Shown one piece after another: positions 7,160 to 16,338 of a stretch of DNA of 64,000 nt. Under the pieces are notes generated by a model. The model had not been told where the DNA came from, made no database searches, and was given only the letters and a program-made list of their open reading frames with translations. This DNA comes from Nitrospira sp. (GTDB taxonomy: Bacteria > Nitrospirota > Nitrospiria > Nitrospirales > Nitrospiraceae): the NCBI GenBank assembly GCA_030123605.1, contig CP126123.1, forward strand, positions 4,059,237 to 4,123,236, written 5' to 3'. The position numbers and the translations under genes are program-made. Positions within the stretch are counted from its first letter, which is position 1. Every line of letters starts with the position of its first letter.

Positions 7160-10100
7160 ATGGATTATCGTTGGTTATCACGTGTCACATCGCGCACCCT
7201 CGGTGTCATCGCCGGCGGTGCGCTCGTGTGTTTGCCGCTGACCGCATCGGCTGAGAATCAGTCGCATGCTGGTCATGCGGCGGCGCAACAGACGGCGATG
7301 TCCCATCAACTTCCGTCGTGGGCGGAGCAGTTGAAGGGACAGACGATCGTCGAGGATGCGATGGCCGGAAAGCCGGAGCGTTCCGCGATGGTCGAGCAGC
7401 AGCATCAGCGCATCATGGAGCATCTGGCTCAGGATCCGCAGGTGCAGCAAGTCAATACGGGCATGTTCAATACCCAGACCATGATGCACCAGTACGGAGC
7501 AGGTGGCCAGGACATGTTGCTGATGTCCGATCCCCGGGTGGAGCCCGTGGCTCTGAACGGCGGCGGCAAGTGTCCGGCCGGTGCTCCGGTCAAGCAGTAC
7601 AATGTGTCCGCGATCAATGTCGAGATTACGCTCAATCAGTGGCTCGACTTCTATCCCGGTTACATGTACACGCTGGATGAAAATCTCGACAAGGTGCGGG
7701 CGGAAGAAACCAAGAACCGGGAATCGCGCGAGAAGGAAGGGTTCGATCCCGGCGCGGTCATTCCCGGCGTGCAGGCCCAGTGGATTCAGCCGCTGACGAT
7801 CCGCGGCAACCAGGGCGATTGCGTCAAGATCAAGCTGTCCAACAAGTTGGAGGGCGGTGAAGACGTCAGTCTGCACATCCACGGTTCCAGCATGGTCGTG
7901 AGCGCGACCGGCGCGTCGGCCGCCACGACGAATCCCGATTCGATCGTCGCGAAGGAGAAGAGCGGCGAGTTCGAATGGTATATCCACCCCACCACCCAGG
8001 AAGGGGTGCGGCAATTCCACACCTTCGCCAACGACCGCGAATTGACCGTGATGGGCCTCTTCGGGTCTTTCGTCGTCGAGCCGCGCGGCTCCGAATATCT
8101 CGAACCGTTGGGGAGCGGTGATCCGACGCCGGCCACCAGCGGCTGGCAGGTCATTATCAAGAACGGGACCGGTCCGGATTTTCGCGAGTTCGTGTTGGCG
8201 TATCACGAAGTCGGCGACGAAGCATTCCGCCCAGTCAATAAGAAGGGCGACTTCCTGCCGCAGCGTGATCCCTTGACGGATGCCTATCGTCCGGGCGGCC
8301 GCGCGATCAACTACCGCAGCGAGCCGTTCGGCATCAACAACATGCATGTGCAGCACGAATATTTCGGTTTCGAGGACGAGTCGATGGGGTACAGTTCCTA
8401 CACCTTCGGCGACCCGTCCCCGACGATTCCACGTTCTTATATGGGCGATCCGGCCAAGTTCCGCTTGGTCCATGGCGGATCGGAAGTGTTCCACAGCCAC
8501 CATCCCCATGGGGGGACCATCCGGTGGCCGCGCAGTCCGCGCGCCATCGATGACATGAACCTTTGGACGACCAGCGGCAACGGGCCGGTGAAGTATCCGG
8601 TCATTCGTGCGAAGACGGACCGTGTGGACGTGGAAGTGATCGGGCCGTCGGAAGCGTTGGACCTTGAGACGGAGTGCGGTTCAGGCCTCTGCCAACAGTT
8701 GGCCGGCGACTTCCTCTTCCATTGTCACGTCGCACACCATTATGTGGCGGGGATGTGGGGGTATTGGCGGGTCTACAACACCCTGCAACAGGGTGATATG
8801 CGGAACGACGTCATGCCGGATCTGCGTGAATTGCCTGACAGAAAGGGGCGCATCAAGGCTCCGATCACGTCGGACAAGCTGGTCGGACAGACCGTCGATT
8901 GGTTCGGAACGTCCTTCAAGATCGTTGACAAGGGCAAGAGCAACTGGAAAGGCAACCCGGCCACGATCAACATCAAGGACTGGGTTGAAATGCAGCTTCC
9001 CACGATGGGCAAGCCGGGACACAAGAACGACGAAAAGGGTCAGATTGTGTCGTACGATGCCACGGTGCTGGACTGGGCTTGGGAAGGCACCCGTGCATTG
9101 AGCGAACCGGAGAGCACCATCGACAATCCCAAGTATAAGTCGACCCATCCTGGTAAACGACACCCGATCACATTCGAACCGTTGACCGGTAAGGTCGCCT
9201 GGCCGCACCTCACTCCGCATTTCGGGAAGCGTGTGATGTTCTCCCCGAACCATGTGGGCGCGCCTTGGCTGGAGATGATCCGCCGGGATGCGAACGGGGA
9301 GGAGAGTGTCGATCAGTCCCTGCCCGGTGAAAACGGCAACTGGAGCCTCTGCCCGGTCAATGCCGGACGGAAGAGCTACAACGTTCACTTCATCAAGCTT
9401 CCGATCACCATTGCCAAGAAGACCGGCAAGGAACCGCCGGTGATCGATCCGAACGGCTTGATCTATGTGTTGCATGAGGAAGAAGCGGACATCCGGAAGA
9501 ACGACGATCTGAAGTATCCGTTGGTCGTTCGCGGCAACATCTACGATTGCGTGGATTGGATGTTGACGAGCGAGTGGGACGACGACGACTACACGAATTT
9601 CCAGTCGTCGAAGATCAACACCCACTGGCATTTCCTGCAGTTCGACAACCAGGCGTCGGACGGCGTCATCACCGGCTTCTCCTATGAACAGTCGGTGCGT
9701 CCGTTCACGATGCTGGAGAAGAAAAATCCGAAGGGACTGCCGGTCCCGATGAACACGGTGTTCACCGCCGCCGCCAAGAAGGGTGCGACGACGATCACGG
9801 TGAAGAATGCCAAGCAGTTCCATGTCGGAACGTTGCTCCTCGTCGGAGCCGACAATGTGAAGGGGAATGAAATTTCCCGCATCAAGGCGATCAACGGCAA
9901 TACGATCACCTTGGCCAAAGGCCTGAAGCACGATCACCCGGCCAACGACATCGTGACCGTCGAGTTCGTGCGGCAGCGGTTCTGGGTCGATGCGGATGTG
10001 GGCACCGTGTTCTGGCATGACCATGCATTCGGTGCGACCACCTGGCCGCACGGCGGATTCGGGACCTTCATCGCCGAGCCGGTCGGATCGACCTATCATG

Positions 10101-12025
10101 ATCCAAAGACCGGAAAGTTGGTTTGGAGCGGACCGATCGCGGACATTCACACCAATGAGCCGGTCGGCCATGGCGTGAACAACAGCTTCCGCGAACTGAT
10201 GGTGCAGGTGCATGATACTGTGCCGCACACCGTCAATATCGTGACGGCTGGAAATCCTCCAGGGCAGCCGATCGAAGTGGCGCTCGAGGCAGGTAAGACG
10301 GTGTCCTTCGCCATGCCGGAGAAGATTTACATGACGCCGATGCCGTTCTTGAACGGTGGAACCCATACCACCGGCAGCGGTTTGAACTTCAGGGCAGCTC
10401 CGGTCGCGCAGCGGTTGGCGACCAATCCTGATGCCTCGCAGATCTTCAGCAGCCAGGTCCATGGAGATCCCTATACGCCGACGCTTCGTGCCTATGTCGG
10501 CGACACGATGGTGTTCCGTCTGTTGCACACCCTCATGAACGAATCGATGGTCTGGACCCTGTCCGGCCATACGTTCTGGACGGAGCGGTATGCCTCGGAC
10601 GCGAACCGGAAGAACTCGATCCATATCGGTATTGCGGAACGGTATGACCTCGTGGTTCCCGAAGCGGGTGGGTCTCGGCATCTGGCCGGCGATTACATCC
10701 ATTTCAACGGCCGATCTTCGAAGTTCTCCGAGGGCGGTTGGGGAATCATCCGCGTGTTGGACAAGGAGCAGGCGGACCTGAAGAAGCTGCCCGCCGGCTT
10801 CTCGAACAAGGGCGAAATGCCGAAGGCGCTGCCGGTGTGTCCCGCCGATGCGCCGGTCAAACATTTCAACGTCGTTGCGATGGATTTCCCGGGAATGAAG
10901 TTCAACGCGAAGGCACCGGACGAAATCGAAGTGGACTTTGAGCGCAAGATCCTCACGAACAATCCCGAAGCCAAGATCTATGCTTTGGAGGAGGACACGG
11001 CGAAGGTGGCGAGCGGTGCCCAACCGATGCCGCTGACGCTTCGTGTGAACAGCGGTGACTGCGTCAAGGTGCATCTGAAGAACAAGATGAAGGACAGCAA
11101 GGCATCCTTCTCCGCGATCGGCCTGGCCTTCGATCCGAAGGATTCCATGGGCGCGAACGTGGGGAACAACCCTGGCGACCAGACGGTCGCTCCGGGCGGC
11201 GAACGCGAATATACCTACTACGCCGATCCCTTCAACGGCGAGACGACCTCGTTGGTGTGGGATTGGGGCAATGTCATGACCAATCCGCGGAACGGGCTGT
11301 TCGGCGCCGTCGTGGTCGGTCCGAAGGGATCAAAGTATCGCGATCCCAAGACCGGCGCGGATCTGTCCAATAAGAATTCCTGGATCGCCGACGTCATCAT
11401 CGACCGCTCGGTGCCGGGCAACGAAATGCGCGCGAACTATCGCGACGTGGCGTTGTTCTTCCAGGATGAAGACAACATCATTGGCACGAGTTTCATGCCG
11501 TATGTTCAGAACGTGGCGGGCTTGACCGGCGTCAACTACCGGTCGGAACCGTACAAGTTCCGCGAAGAACAGGGTTGCTCGCTCGGCAAGGTGTTCCAGC
11601 CTTGCAAGGCAGACAAGCCGGAAGATCCGGCGACCCCGCTCATCGAGGCGCATGCGGGTGATCCGGTGCGCATCCATGTGTTGGGTGTCAGCAACGAACA
11701 GAACGGTATGTTCAGTGTCGAGAAGCATGAATGGCCGATCGAGCCGTTCATGCGCGGCGCCGACCAGATCAGCGTCGTAGAGTATTCCGGTTCCGAGGTG
11801 CTCGATGCATACCTGCCGTCCGCAGGTGGGCTCTATCGGTTGCCCGGCGACTATGTGTACAGCAATCAACGGTTGCCGTACTCCCAGTCCGGTCAATGGG
11901 GGTATCTCCGTGTGTTACCGTCTGGTGATACTCGGTTGTTGCCCTTGAGCGGAGCCAATACGGGCACCAAGAGTGCCGCAGTTGAGCAGCCGGCTGTGCA
12001 CGCGATTCCTGTCGCGGCCAAGTAA
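7160..12025 (+). CDS. Giant secreted multicopper oxidase (1621 aa)
   Basis: The ATG follows a good Shine-Dalgarno (AAGGAGG, 7 nt spacing). A Sec signal peptide (VIAGGALVCLPLTASA) precedes many cupredoxin-like domains. Copper-ligand-like motifs are visible: LHIHGSS (about residue 240), FHSHHPHGG (about 444), FHCHVAHHYVAGMW (about 519, the classic HCH-x3-H-x4-Met type 1/type 3 signature), NTHWHFLQFD (about 820) and FWHDHAFG (about 950). Further cupredoxin-like blocks extend to the C-terminus. The length is several times that of a laccase and is comparable with the very large multicopper oxidases linked to Mn(II) oxidation (MnxG, McoA types). Substrate is unknown: Mn(II), Fe(II), Cu(I) or an organic reductant are all possible. 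The two next genes encode secreted cupredoxins, a strong hint of a shared electron path. No truncation or frameshift is seen. Confidence 0.88.
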   Translation: MDYRWLSRVTSRTLGVIAGGALVCLPLTASAENQSHAGHAAAQQTAMSHQLPSWAEQLKGQTIVEDAMAGKPERSAMVEQQHQRIMEHLAQDPQVQQVNTGMFNTQTMMHQYGAGGQDMLLMSDPRVEPVALNGGGKCPAGAPVKQYNVSAINVEITLNQWLDFYPGYMYTLDENLDKVRAEETKNRESREKEGFDPGAVIPGVQAQWIQPLTIRGNQGDCVKIKLSNKLEGGEDVSLHIHGSSMVVSATGASAATTNPDSIVAKEKSGEFEWYIHPTTQEGVRQFHTFANDRELTVMGLFGSFVVEPRGSEYLEPLGSGDPTPATSGWQVIIKNGTGPDFREFVLAYHEVGDEAFRPVNKKGDFLPQRDPLTDAYRPGGRAINYRSEPFGINNMHVQHEYFGFEDESMGYSSYTFGDPSPTIPRSYMGDPAKFRLVHGGSEVFHSHHPHGGTIRWPRSPRAIDDMNLWTTSGNGPVKYPVIRAKTDRVDVEVIGPSEALDLETECGSGLCQQLAGDFLFHCHVAHHYVAGMWGYWRVYNTLQQGDMRNDVMPDLRELPDRKGRIKAPITSDKLVGQTVDWFGTSFKIVDKGKSNWKGNPATINIKDWVEMQLPTMGKPGHKNDEKGQIVSYDATVLDWAWEGTRALSEPESTIDNPKYKSTHPGKRHPITFEPLTGKVAWPHLTPHFGKRVMFSPNHVGAPWLEMIRRDANGEESVDQSLPGENGNWSLCPVNAGRKSYNVHFIKLPITIAKKTGKEPPVIDPNGLIYVLHEEEADIRKNDDLKYPLVVRGNIYDCVDWMLTSEWDDDDYTNFQSSKINTHWHFLQFDNQASDGVITGFSYEQSVRPFTMLEKKNPKGLPVPMNTVFTAAAKKGATTITVKNAKQFHVGTLLLVGADNVKGNEISRIKAINGNTITLAKGLKHDHPANDIVTVEFVRQRFWVDADVGTVFWHDHAFGATTWPHGGFGTFIAEPVGSTYHDPKTGKLVWSGPIADIHTNEPVGHGVNNSFRELMVQVHDTVPHTVNIVTAGNPPGQPIEVALEAGKTVSFAMPEKIYMTPMPFLNGGTHTTGSGLNFRAAPVAQRLATNPDASQIFSSQVHGDPYTPTLRAYVGDTMVFRLLHTLMNESMVWTLSGHTFWTERYASDANRKNSIHIGIAERYDLVVPEAGGSRHLAGDYIHFNGRSSKFSEGGWGIIRVLDKEQADLKKLPAGFSNKGEMPKALPVCPADAPVKHFNVVAMDFPGMKFNAKAPDEIEVDFERKILTNNPEAKIYALEEDTAKVASGAQPMPLTLRVNSGDCVKVHLKNKMKDSKASFSAIGLAFDPKDSMGANVGNNPGDQTVAPGGEREYTYYADPFNGETTSLVWDWGNVMTNPRNGLFGAVVVGPKGSKYRDPKTGADLSNKNSWIADVIIDRSVPGNEMRANYRDVALFFQDEDNIIGTSFMPYVQNVAGLTGVNYRSEPYKFREEQGCSLGKVFQPCKADKPEDPATPLIEAHAGDPVRIHVLGVSNEQNGMFSVEKHEWPIEPFMRGADQISVVEYSGSEVLDAYLPSAGGLYRLPGDYVYSNQRLPYSQSGQWGYLRVLPSGDTRLLPLSGANTGTKSAAVEQPAVHAIPVAAK

Positions 12026-12054
12026 CCGGACGCAGCTCTCAATACGTGAGAGAA

Positions 12055-12086
12055 GGGGGGGAGCCTATCCGGGCTCCCCCCTTTTG
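12055..12086 (+). terminator. Rho-independent terminator after the multicopper oxidase
   Basis: A 10-bp stem GGGGGGAGCC/GGCTCCCCCC with a 5-6 nt loop is followed by TTTTG, 30 nt after the oxidase stop. Confidence 0.85.
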
Positions 12087-12182
12087 TTATGGGGCATTGA
12101 TTGTGTATGATGAAAAAACCGTATCGAGAAGTCGTCTCGACCGGCTCCTATCGATAACCAGTTCATTGTTGGAGGGATTGAC

Positions 12183-13091
12183 ATGCGAATGGTCGGCTTC
12201 GCCTTGTTGTGCGCCGTCGGCGTCTGCTGGTCTCCGTCGTGGGCGTACGACGAAATCACAGTCACGAATGGAGGGAGTATTACCGGCACCGTTACCATGA
12301 CGGGGGGAAAACCCACTCCCAAGGGATATAACTTGATCACGTTCCCGGACCCTGTCTATTGCGGCCGCATCTCGACCGGTACGGGCTGGCGAATTCTCGA
12401 CGAATTTTCCATGAGCGCGGGCAGGGGGCTGAAAGATGTCGTGGTGGTGTTGACGGACGTGACGAAGGGCAAGCCGTTCAAGTTCGAGCCGCTGACCATT
12501 GAGGCGCGCGATTGCCGGTTCCTTCCGTTTGTCACGGTCGTCAAGGACGGGTCCGAGGTGGTGGTCATGAATATGGATCCGGTGATGCACGATATCCAAG
12601 CCTATGAAACATCTCAATTGGGACCGCGTGTGCTGTTCAACACGCCGCTGCCGATGAATCCTCACCACAAGCGCCTGGTCAATGCGGATAGCCATGAACA
12701 TCTGGCCGGAGAGCCGGTCAGGGAAGTGATTCACATGACGAAGGGTCGGCGAATGTTCGTGATGCAATGTGGCTTCCATGCCTACATGGAAAGCTGGGGC
12801 TTCGCGGTCGATAATCCTTACTATGCGCTGACCGGTGACGGGGGAGCGTTCACGTTGACCGATGTGCCGCCGGGGGAATACACGCTGATGGCCTGGCATC
12901 CAGGTGTCGGGGTGATGCTGCAAAAGAAGGTGGTCGTCACGGAGAACGGTGTTTCCGCGGTCGATTTTGCCTTTGAAGCGCCGAAGGGGCGTCGGAGCGT
13001 ACATGAAATCGAGGAGAATCCGCATTACGGGCCTGAGTCACTCGGGAAAGTCGTCGACATCCGTCCTACGTTGGAACGCCAGGTTCCCTGA
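12183..13091 (+). CDS. Secreted cupredoxin-like protein with carboxypeptidase-regulatory-like domain (paralogue 1)
   Basis: The 302-residue product has a short signal peptide (LLCAVGVCWSPSWA). A central cupredoxin-like region carries a candidate type 1 copper site: His136 in MDPVMHDIQAY and Cys196, His199 and Met202 in MQCGFHAYMESW. The C-terminal part (GAFTLTDVPPGEYTLMAWHPG) is the beta-sandwich typical of carboxypeptidase-regulatory-like domains. It probably shuttles electrons or binds copper in the periplasm. A GGAGGG ribosome site precedes the ATG. The next gene is a close paralogue 29 nt downstream, so the two probably share a transcript. Copper binding is inferred from the motif; no biochemical role is established. 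Confidence 0.75.
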   Translation: MRMVGFALLCAVGVCWSPSWAYDEITVTNGGSITGTVTMTGGKPTPKGYNLITFPDPVYCGRISTGTGWRILDEFSMSAGRGLKDVVVVLTDVTKGKPFKFEPLTIEARDCRFLPFVTVVKDGSEVVVMNMDPVMHDIQAYETSQLGPRVLFNTPLPMNPHHKRLVNADSHEHLAGEPVREVIHMTKGRRMFVMQCGFHAYMESWGFAVDNPYYALTGDGGAFTLTDVPPGEYTLMAWHPGVGVMLQKKVVVTENGVSAVDFAFEAPKGRRSVHEIEENPHYGPESLGKVVDIRPTLERQVP

Positions 13092-13120
13092 AGACCTGTC
13101 ACAGAATGAGGGATGCCATA

Positions 13121-14056
13121 ATGCTGAATCAAGGCCGTATGGTTTGCGCTGTTGCCATTGCGGTGGTGATCTTGGTTCTGTTTTGTCCGGTCCTTCCTCC
13201 GGCCAGCGCCTACGAAGTCATCGAGGTGTCGCACGGCGGAACCCTCGATGGAAAAGTGACGCTGGCCGGAGCGGTCCCGGAGCCGAAGGGGTTCAACCTC
13301 ATTACCTTCCCTGACCCGGCCTATTGCGGCAGAATTTCGAACGGGAAAGGCTGGCGCCTCCTCAGGGACTTCGTCGTGAATTCAGACGGAGGACTCAAGA
13401 ACGCCATCGTGATTCTTGAAGGAGTCGACGCAGGCAAACCGTTCGACCTGTCGGTCCCTCTCATCGAAGCGCGCGATTGCCTGTTCCAACCTTGGGTGAC
13501 GATCGTGCGGAACGGACATGCGGTGGAAGTGGTGAATATGGATCCGGTCATGCACGATATTCAGGGCTATGAAACGTCGCCGGAGGCCGGGGCGCGAGTC
13601 CTGTTCAATACGCCGCTGATCCTGAACCATCAACATCAACGGGGCAATATCCACGCGGTTCACAATCATGCGCCGGGGAAGTCGCTGGTAGGGCCGATTT
13701 ATCTGAATAAGGGGCGACGCACGTTTTACATGCAGTGTGGCTTTCACGCCTACATGGAAAGCTGGGCCATGGCGGTGAACAATCCTTACTATGCGGTGAC
13801 CGACGAGAATGGTGCCTTTCGGATCGAAAACGTTCCGCCCGGAACCTATCAGATGGTGGTATGGCATCCGCAGTCCGGTCCGGGCGTGACGCGGACCATC
13901 ACCATCGGTCCTGACGGAACCACGACCGAGCAGGTCGCGCTTCCTGCTCCGAAGGGAAATCGTACGGCTTATAAGGTGATGGAAAATCCACGGTTCGGTC
14001 TCGAATCGCTCGGACATCCTGTGGAGATTCAGCCGTTGGTGGAGCATCAACAGTAA
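13121..14056 (+). CDS. Secreted cupredoxin-like protein with carboxypeptidase-regulatory-like domain (paralogue 2)
   Basis: This is a tandem paralogue of the preceding gene. Matching segments include KGFNLITFPDPAYCGRIS, VVNMDPVMHDIQGYETS and FYMQCGFHAYMESW, so the His plus Cys-x2-His-x2-Met ligand set is conserved. The C-terminal domain has GAFRIENVPPGTYQMVVWHP. The start at 13121 is preferred over the in-frame ATG at 13106 because GAGGG (13108-13112) is then a Shine-Dalgarno at 8 nt. The signal peptide is VCAVAIAVVILVLFCPVLPPASA. Duplication beside the giant multicopper oxidase suggests two partner electron carriers or copper chaperones, which is inference. Confidence 0.75.
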   Translation: MLNQGRMVCAVAIAVVILVLFCPVLPPASAYEVIEVSHGGTLDGKVTLAGAVPEPKGFNLITFPDPAYCGRISNGKGWRLLRDFVVNSDGGLKNAIVILEGVDAGKPFDLSVPLIEARDCLFQPWVTIVRNGHAVEVVNMDPVMHDIQGYETSPEAGARVLFNTPLILNHQHQRGNIHAVHNHAPGKSLVGPIYLNKGRRTFYMQCGFHAYMESWAMAVNNPYYAVTDENGAFRIENVPPGTYQMVVWHPQSGPGVTRTITIGPDGTTTEQVALPAPKGNRTAYKVMENPRFGLESLGHPVEIQPLVEHQQ

Positions 14057-14060
14057 TCGT

Positions 14061-14705
14061 GTGTCGGTTCGTTTCCCGCCGTGGGCCCTGGGAAGCTGTC
14101 TATCGCTGAGTGTCTGTCTGTCGGTTGTTGGTCACGCCGGATCCCACCAGGACGGCCCGTCCGTTTCACCGAGTCCTCTGCAGGCGGAGTTCTCTGCGTC
14201 GTTGGTGAAACGGGTGGAGGGTCGCCGCTTTGAAGCTCAGGTCTTTGCCAAGGGTGACCGCATTCGTCTGGAGTATAAGTATGCGGTCAGGACTGAGATC
14301 GGCTATTCCAGCATAGAAATCATTCGATTGGATAAACGAGAGTCATGGTTTCTGCTGGCTCAGCGCCGACACATTCTTGTGGTTCCTGTCAAACCCGAAG
14401 ACATCCTGCCGATTCAGCCGAGCCTCCCGGGAGAGCGGACGCGGACCCTGGTGGGTGATGCGATCACGATCGGCCGCAGGTCCAAGCTCTATGAGGTATT
14501 GGTGGACTACAATGGCCGCAACGAACGTTTTTATGAGTGGGTCGATGGCGAGACGGGGGTGGTGTTGAAATTGGTGAGCCAAGACCGCGATTGGTCCGTT
14601 GAATATCAACGGATTCGGTTTTCTCCCCAACCGGACTACTATTTTGAGGAACCGGCGGGATATCGGCGTTGGGCTCCGACTTCGGGAACGCAAGAAAGAG
14701 GATAG
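14061..14705 (+). CDS. Secreted hypothetical protein, possibly LolA-fold
   Basis: The 214-residue protein starts with GTG, 4 nt after the preceding stop, with only a distant weak ribosome site. An N-terminal hydrophobic segment (LGSCLSLSVCLSVVGHA) indicates export. The rest alternates beta-strands with charged turns (FEAQVFAKGDRIRLEYKY, RFYEWVDGETGVVLKLV), a pattern seen in LolA-like and outer-membrane lipoprotein-sorting folds. I do not recognise a specific family. Position in the cupredoxin operon suggests a periplasmic role connected to the copper proteins. Confidence 0.6.
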   Translation: MSVRFPPWALGSCLSLSVCLSVVGHAGSHQDGPSVSPSPLQAEFSASLVKRVEGRRFEAQVFAKGDRIRLEYKYAVRTEIGYSSIEIIRLDKRESWFLLAQRRHILVVPVKPEDILPIQPSLPGERTRTLVGDAITIGRRSKLYEVLVDYNGRNERFYEWVDGETGVVLKLVSQDRDWSVEYQRIRFSPQPDYYFEEPAGYRRWAPTSGTQERG

Positions 14706-14709
14706 TACT

Positions 14710-16131
14710 GTGGCAGGACAAGCGAAACATACGATACAGGTGAAGAGCGAGAGCCATCGGATGTGGAAGAGGGATTGGTGGGTCCTATCGGCCGTCCTGT
14801 TGGGAACAGTCGTGGGCTTCTGGCCTCCTGTCGCCTCGGCCTTGTCTGTCAAGGAGGCTCAATCGGCCTTTGACAAGAAGCAGTACCAGCAAGCGTTGGA
14901 TCTCGTCGAGCAGGTGGCCAAGGAGCAGGGCCTCCAGCCGGAGACTAGGCGGCTGAAGGTTCGTGCGTTGATCAATCTGGGCAAGCCGAAGGAAGCACTG
15001 GTCGAGTATGAGCAACTGGAGCAAGGGCTGAAACAGGACAACCCGACGCTCTTGAAAGAGGTGGCGTTGGGGTTCGTCTATGTCCTTGTGAAAGACATGC
15101 GGGAGCAAATGCGCGGCGCAGCCTACACTGCCCTCAAGGATGTCGATTCTCCCGAGACGATTCCCGCGCTGGAAGACGGGCTGAGCGATGGATCGGGCCT
15201 GGTGCGTGCCTTGGCCGCAGAAGCCTTGGGGAAACTCGATGCGGGACGGCGTTCGCCGCGCTTGCGCAATGCCCTTGAGGACCAGGCCGGTTTGGTGAAG
15301 GCGGCCGTGCTGAAAGTGCTCGGAAAGAGCGGCGACCGTTCCGTGATCCCGCTGCTTGAGAAAGCTTTCAAAGACGAACAGTCGGTCGTGCGGTTGGCTG
15401 CCGCCGGGGCCCTATACCATACGGGACAGACGGCGATGTGGGAGACCGTGCGTCAAGCCGCCTCGGCTCAAAATCCGGAAGAGCGTGCGACGGCCCTCCG
15501 CTTGATCGGAGATCTCAAGGATGCGCGCGGGCTGCCGATACTTCTCGAGGCCATCACCCATACGCAACCCTCCGTGCGTGGTGCCGCCGCCTCGGCCTTG
15601 GGGGATCTCGGGAAGGTGCAGGGAATTCCTGCATTGGAACAGGCGCTTGAGGACAAGATCCCGGCGGTTAAAACATCGGCGGCGATCAGCCTGGGCGAAT
15701 TGGGTGTGAAAGAGTCTCTGGCTGCGTTGAAGAACGCGCTCGCCGATTCGAATCCTGTGGTCAAGGCCGCCGTCGTGTCGGCGCTGCTGCGGGTCGGAGA
15801 ACCGTTCGATACGGTCGGAGCCGAGCTGTATGAGTTGGCGCAGAACAACGATCCTGGGACCCGCTCCGCGGTCGCCAAGGCGGTCGGGCGGGCCCACGGT
15901 CCCAACACGAAAGCCGGTGTCGAGTTCCTCGCCGGAATGTTGAAGGATCCCATCCCTCGTCCCCGTATTGCCGCCGCCCGAGCGCTTGGACAAATCGGCG
16001 GATGGGAAGTCTTGCCGATCCTGAAGGCGGCGCTGCATGATGAGGATGACGCGGTTCGGGCGACGGCCGGAGGAGCGATCGCCCGCATCATAGGCCACGC
16101 AAAACGGGCGCCTACTCCCGCAAAATCGTGA
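14710..16131 (+). CDS. HEAT-repeat protein, membrane-anchored or secreted
   Basis: After an N-terminal hydrophobic segment (WVLSAVLLGTVVGFWPP) comes a TPR-like region (KKQYQQALDLVEQVAKEQ), then about ten HEAT/PBS-type repeats with the pattern PALEDGL..ALAAEALGKL and VRGAAASALGDLG. Such scaffolds bind proteins; related repeats occur in phycobilin lyases. The start is taken as GTG at 14710, with AGAGGA overlapping the previous stop. ATG at 14761, directly before the hydrophobic segment, is an alternative. It lies in the same transcription unit as the two cupredoxins and may act as an assembly scaffold in the periplasm, which is inference. Confidence 0.75.
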   Translation: MAGQAKHTIQVKSESHRMWKRDWWVLSAVLLGTVVGFWPPVASALSVKEAQSAFDKKQYQQALDLVEQVAKEQGLQPETRRLKVRALINLGKPKEALVEYEQLEQGLKQDNPTLLKEVALGFVYVLVKDMREQMRGAAYTALKDVDSPETIPALEDGLSDGSGLVRALAAEALGKLDAGRRSPRLRNALEDQAGLVKAAVLKVLGKSGDRSVIPLLEKAFKDEQSVVRLAAAGALYHTGQTAMWETVRQAASAQNPEERATALRLIGDLKDARGLPILLEAITHTQPSVRGAAASALGDLGKVQGIPALEQALEDKIPAVKTSAAISLGELGVKESLAALKNALADSNPVVKAAVVSALLRVGEPFDTVGAELYELAQNNDPGTRSAVAKAVGRAHGPNTKAGVEFLAGMLKDPIPRPRIAAARALGQIGGWEVLPILKAALHDEDDAVRATAGGAIARIIGHAKRAPTPAKS

Positions 16132-16155
16132 GCACCATGCACAGCGGATTTCAAG

Positions 16156-16185
16156 TTGACAGTGCGAGGGAGATTCCAGTATACA
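16156..16185 (+). promoter_or_regulatory. Sigma70-type promoter for the third cupredoxin gene
   Basis: TTGACA (16156-16161) and TATACA (16180-16185) are separated by 18 nt. The strong match and the downstream terminator indicate a monocistronic unit for the gene at 16339. Confidence 0.65.
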
Positions 16186-16338
16186 CAAACGTTCAGAGGC
16201 GGGAGTGCCGATGTGCGTGTCGCTATGCCAAGTGTTACGACCATTTAGAAGAAGAGGGCAACAGTCACCGGCCCCTTCCTACTTGAGTGGGTGACGAAGT
16301 AGTCGTTGAGTCAATGTACATTACAAGGAGGCAGTGAC

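Noticed and set aside
8681-11074. A 797-codon open frame on the minus strand opposite the multicopper oxidase
   Set aside because: It is a shadow of a GC-rich gene, with many Arg and His and no domain; the plus-strand frame has clear copper motifs and a ribosome site.
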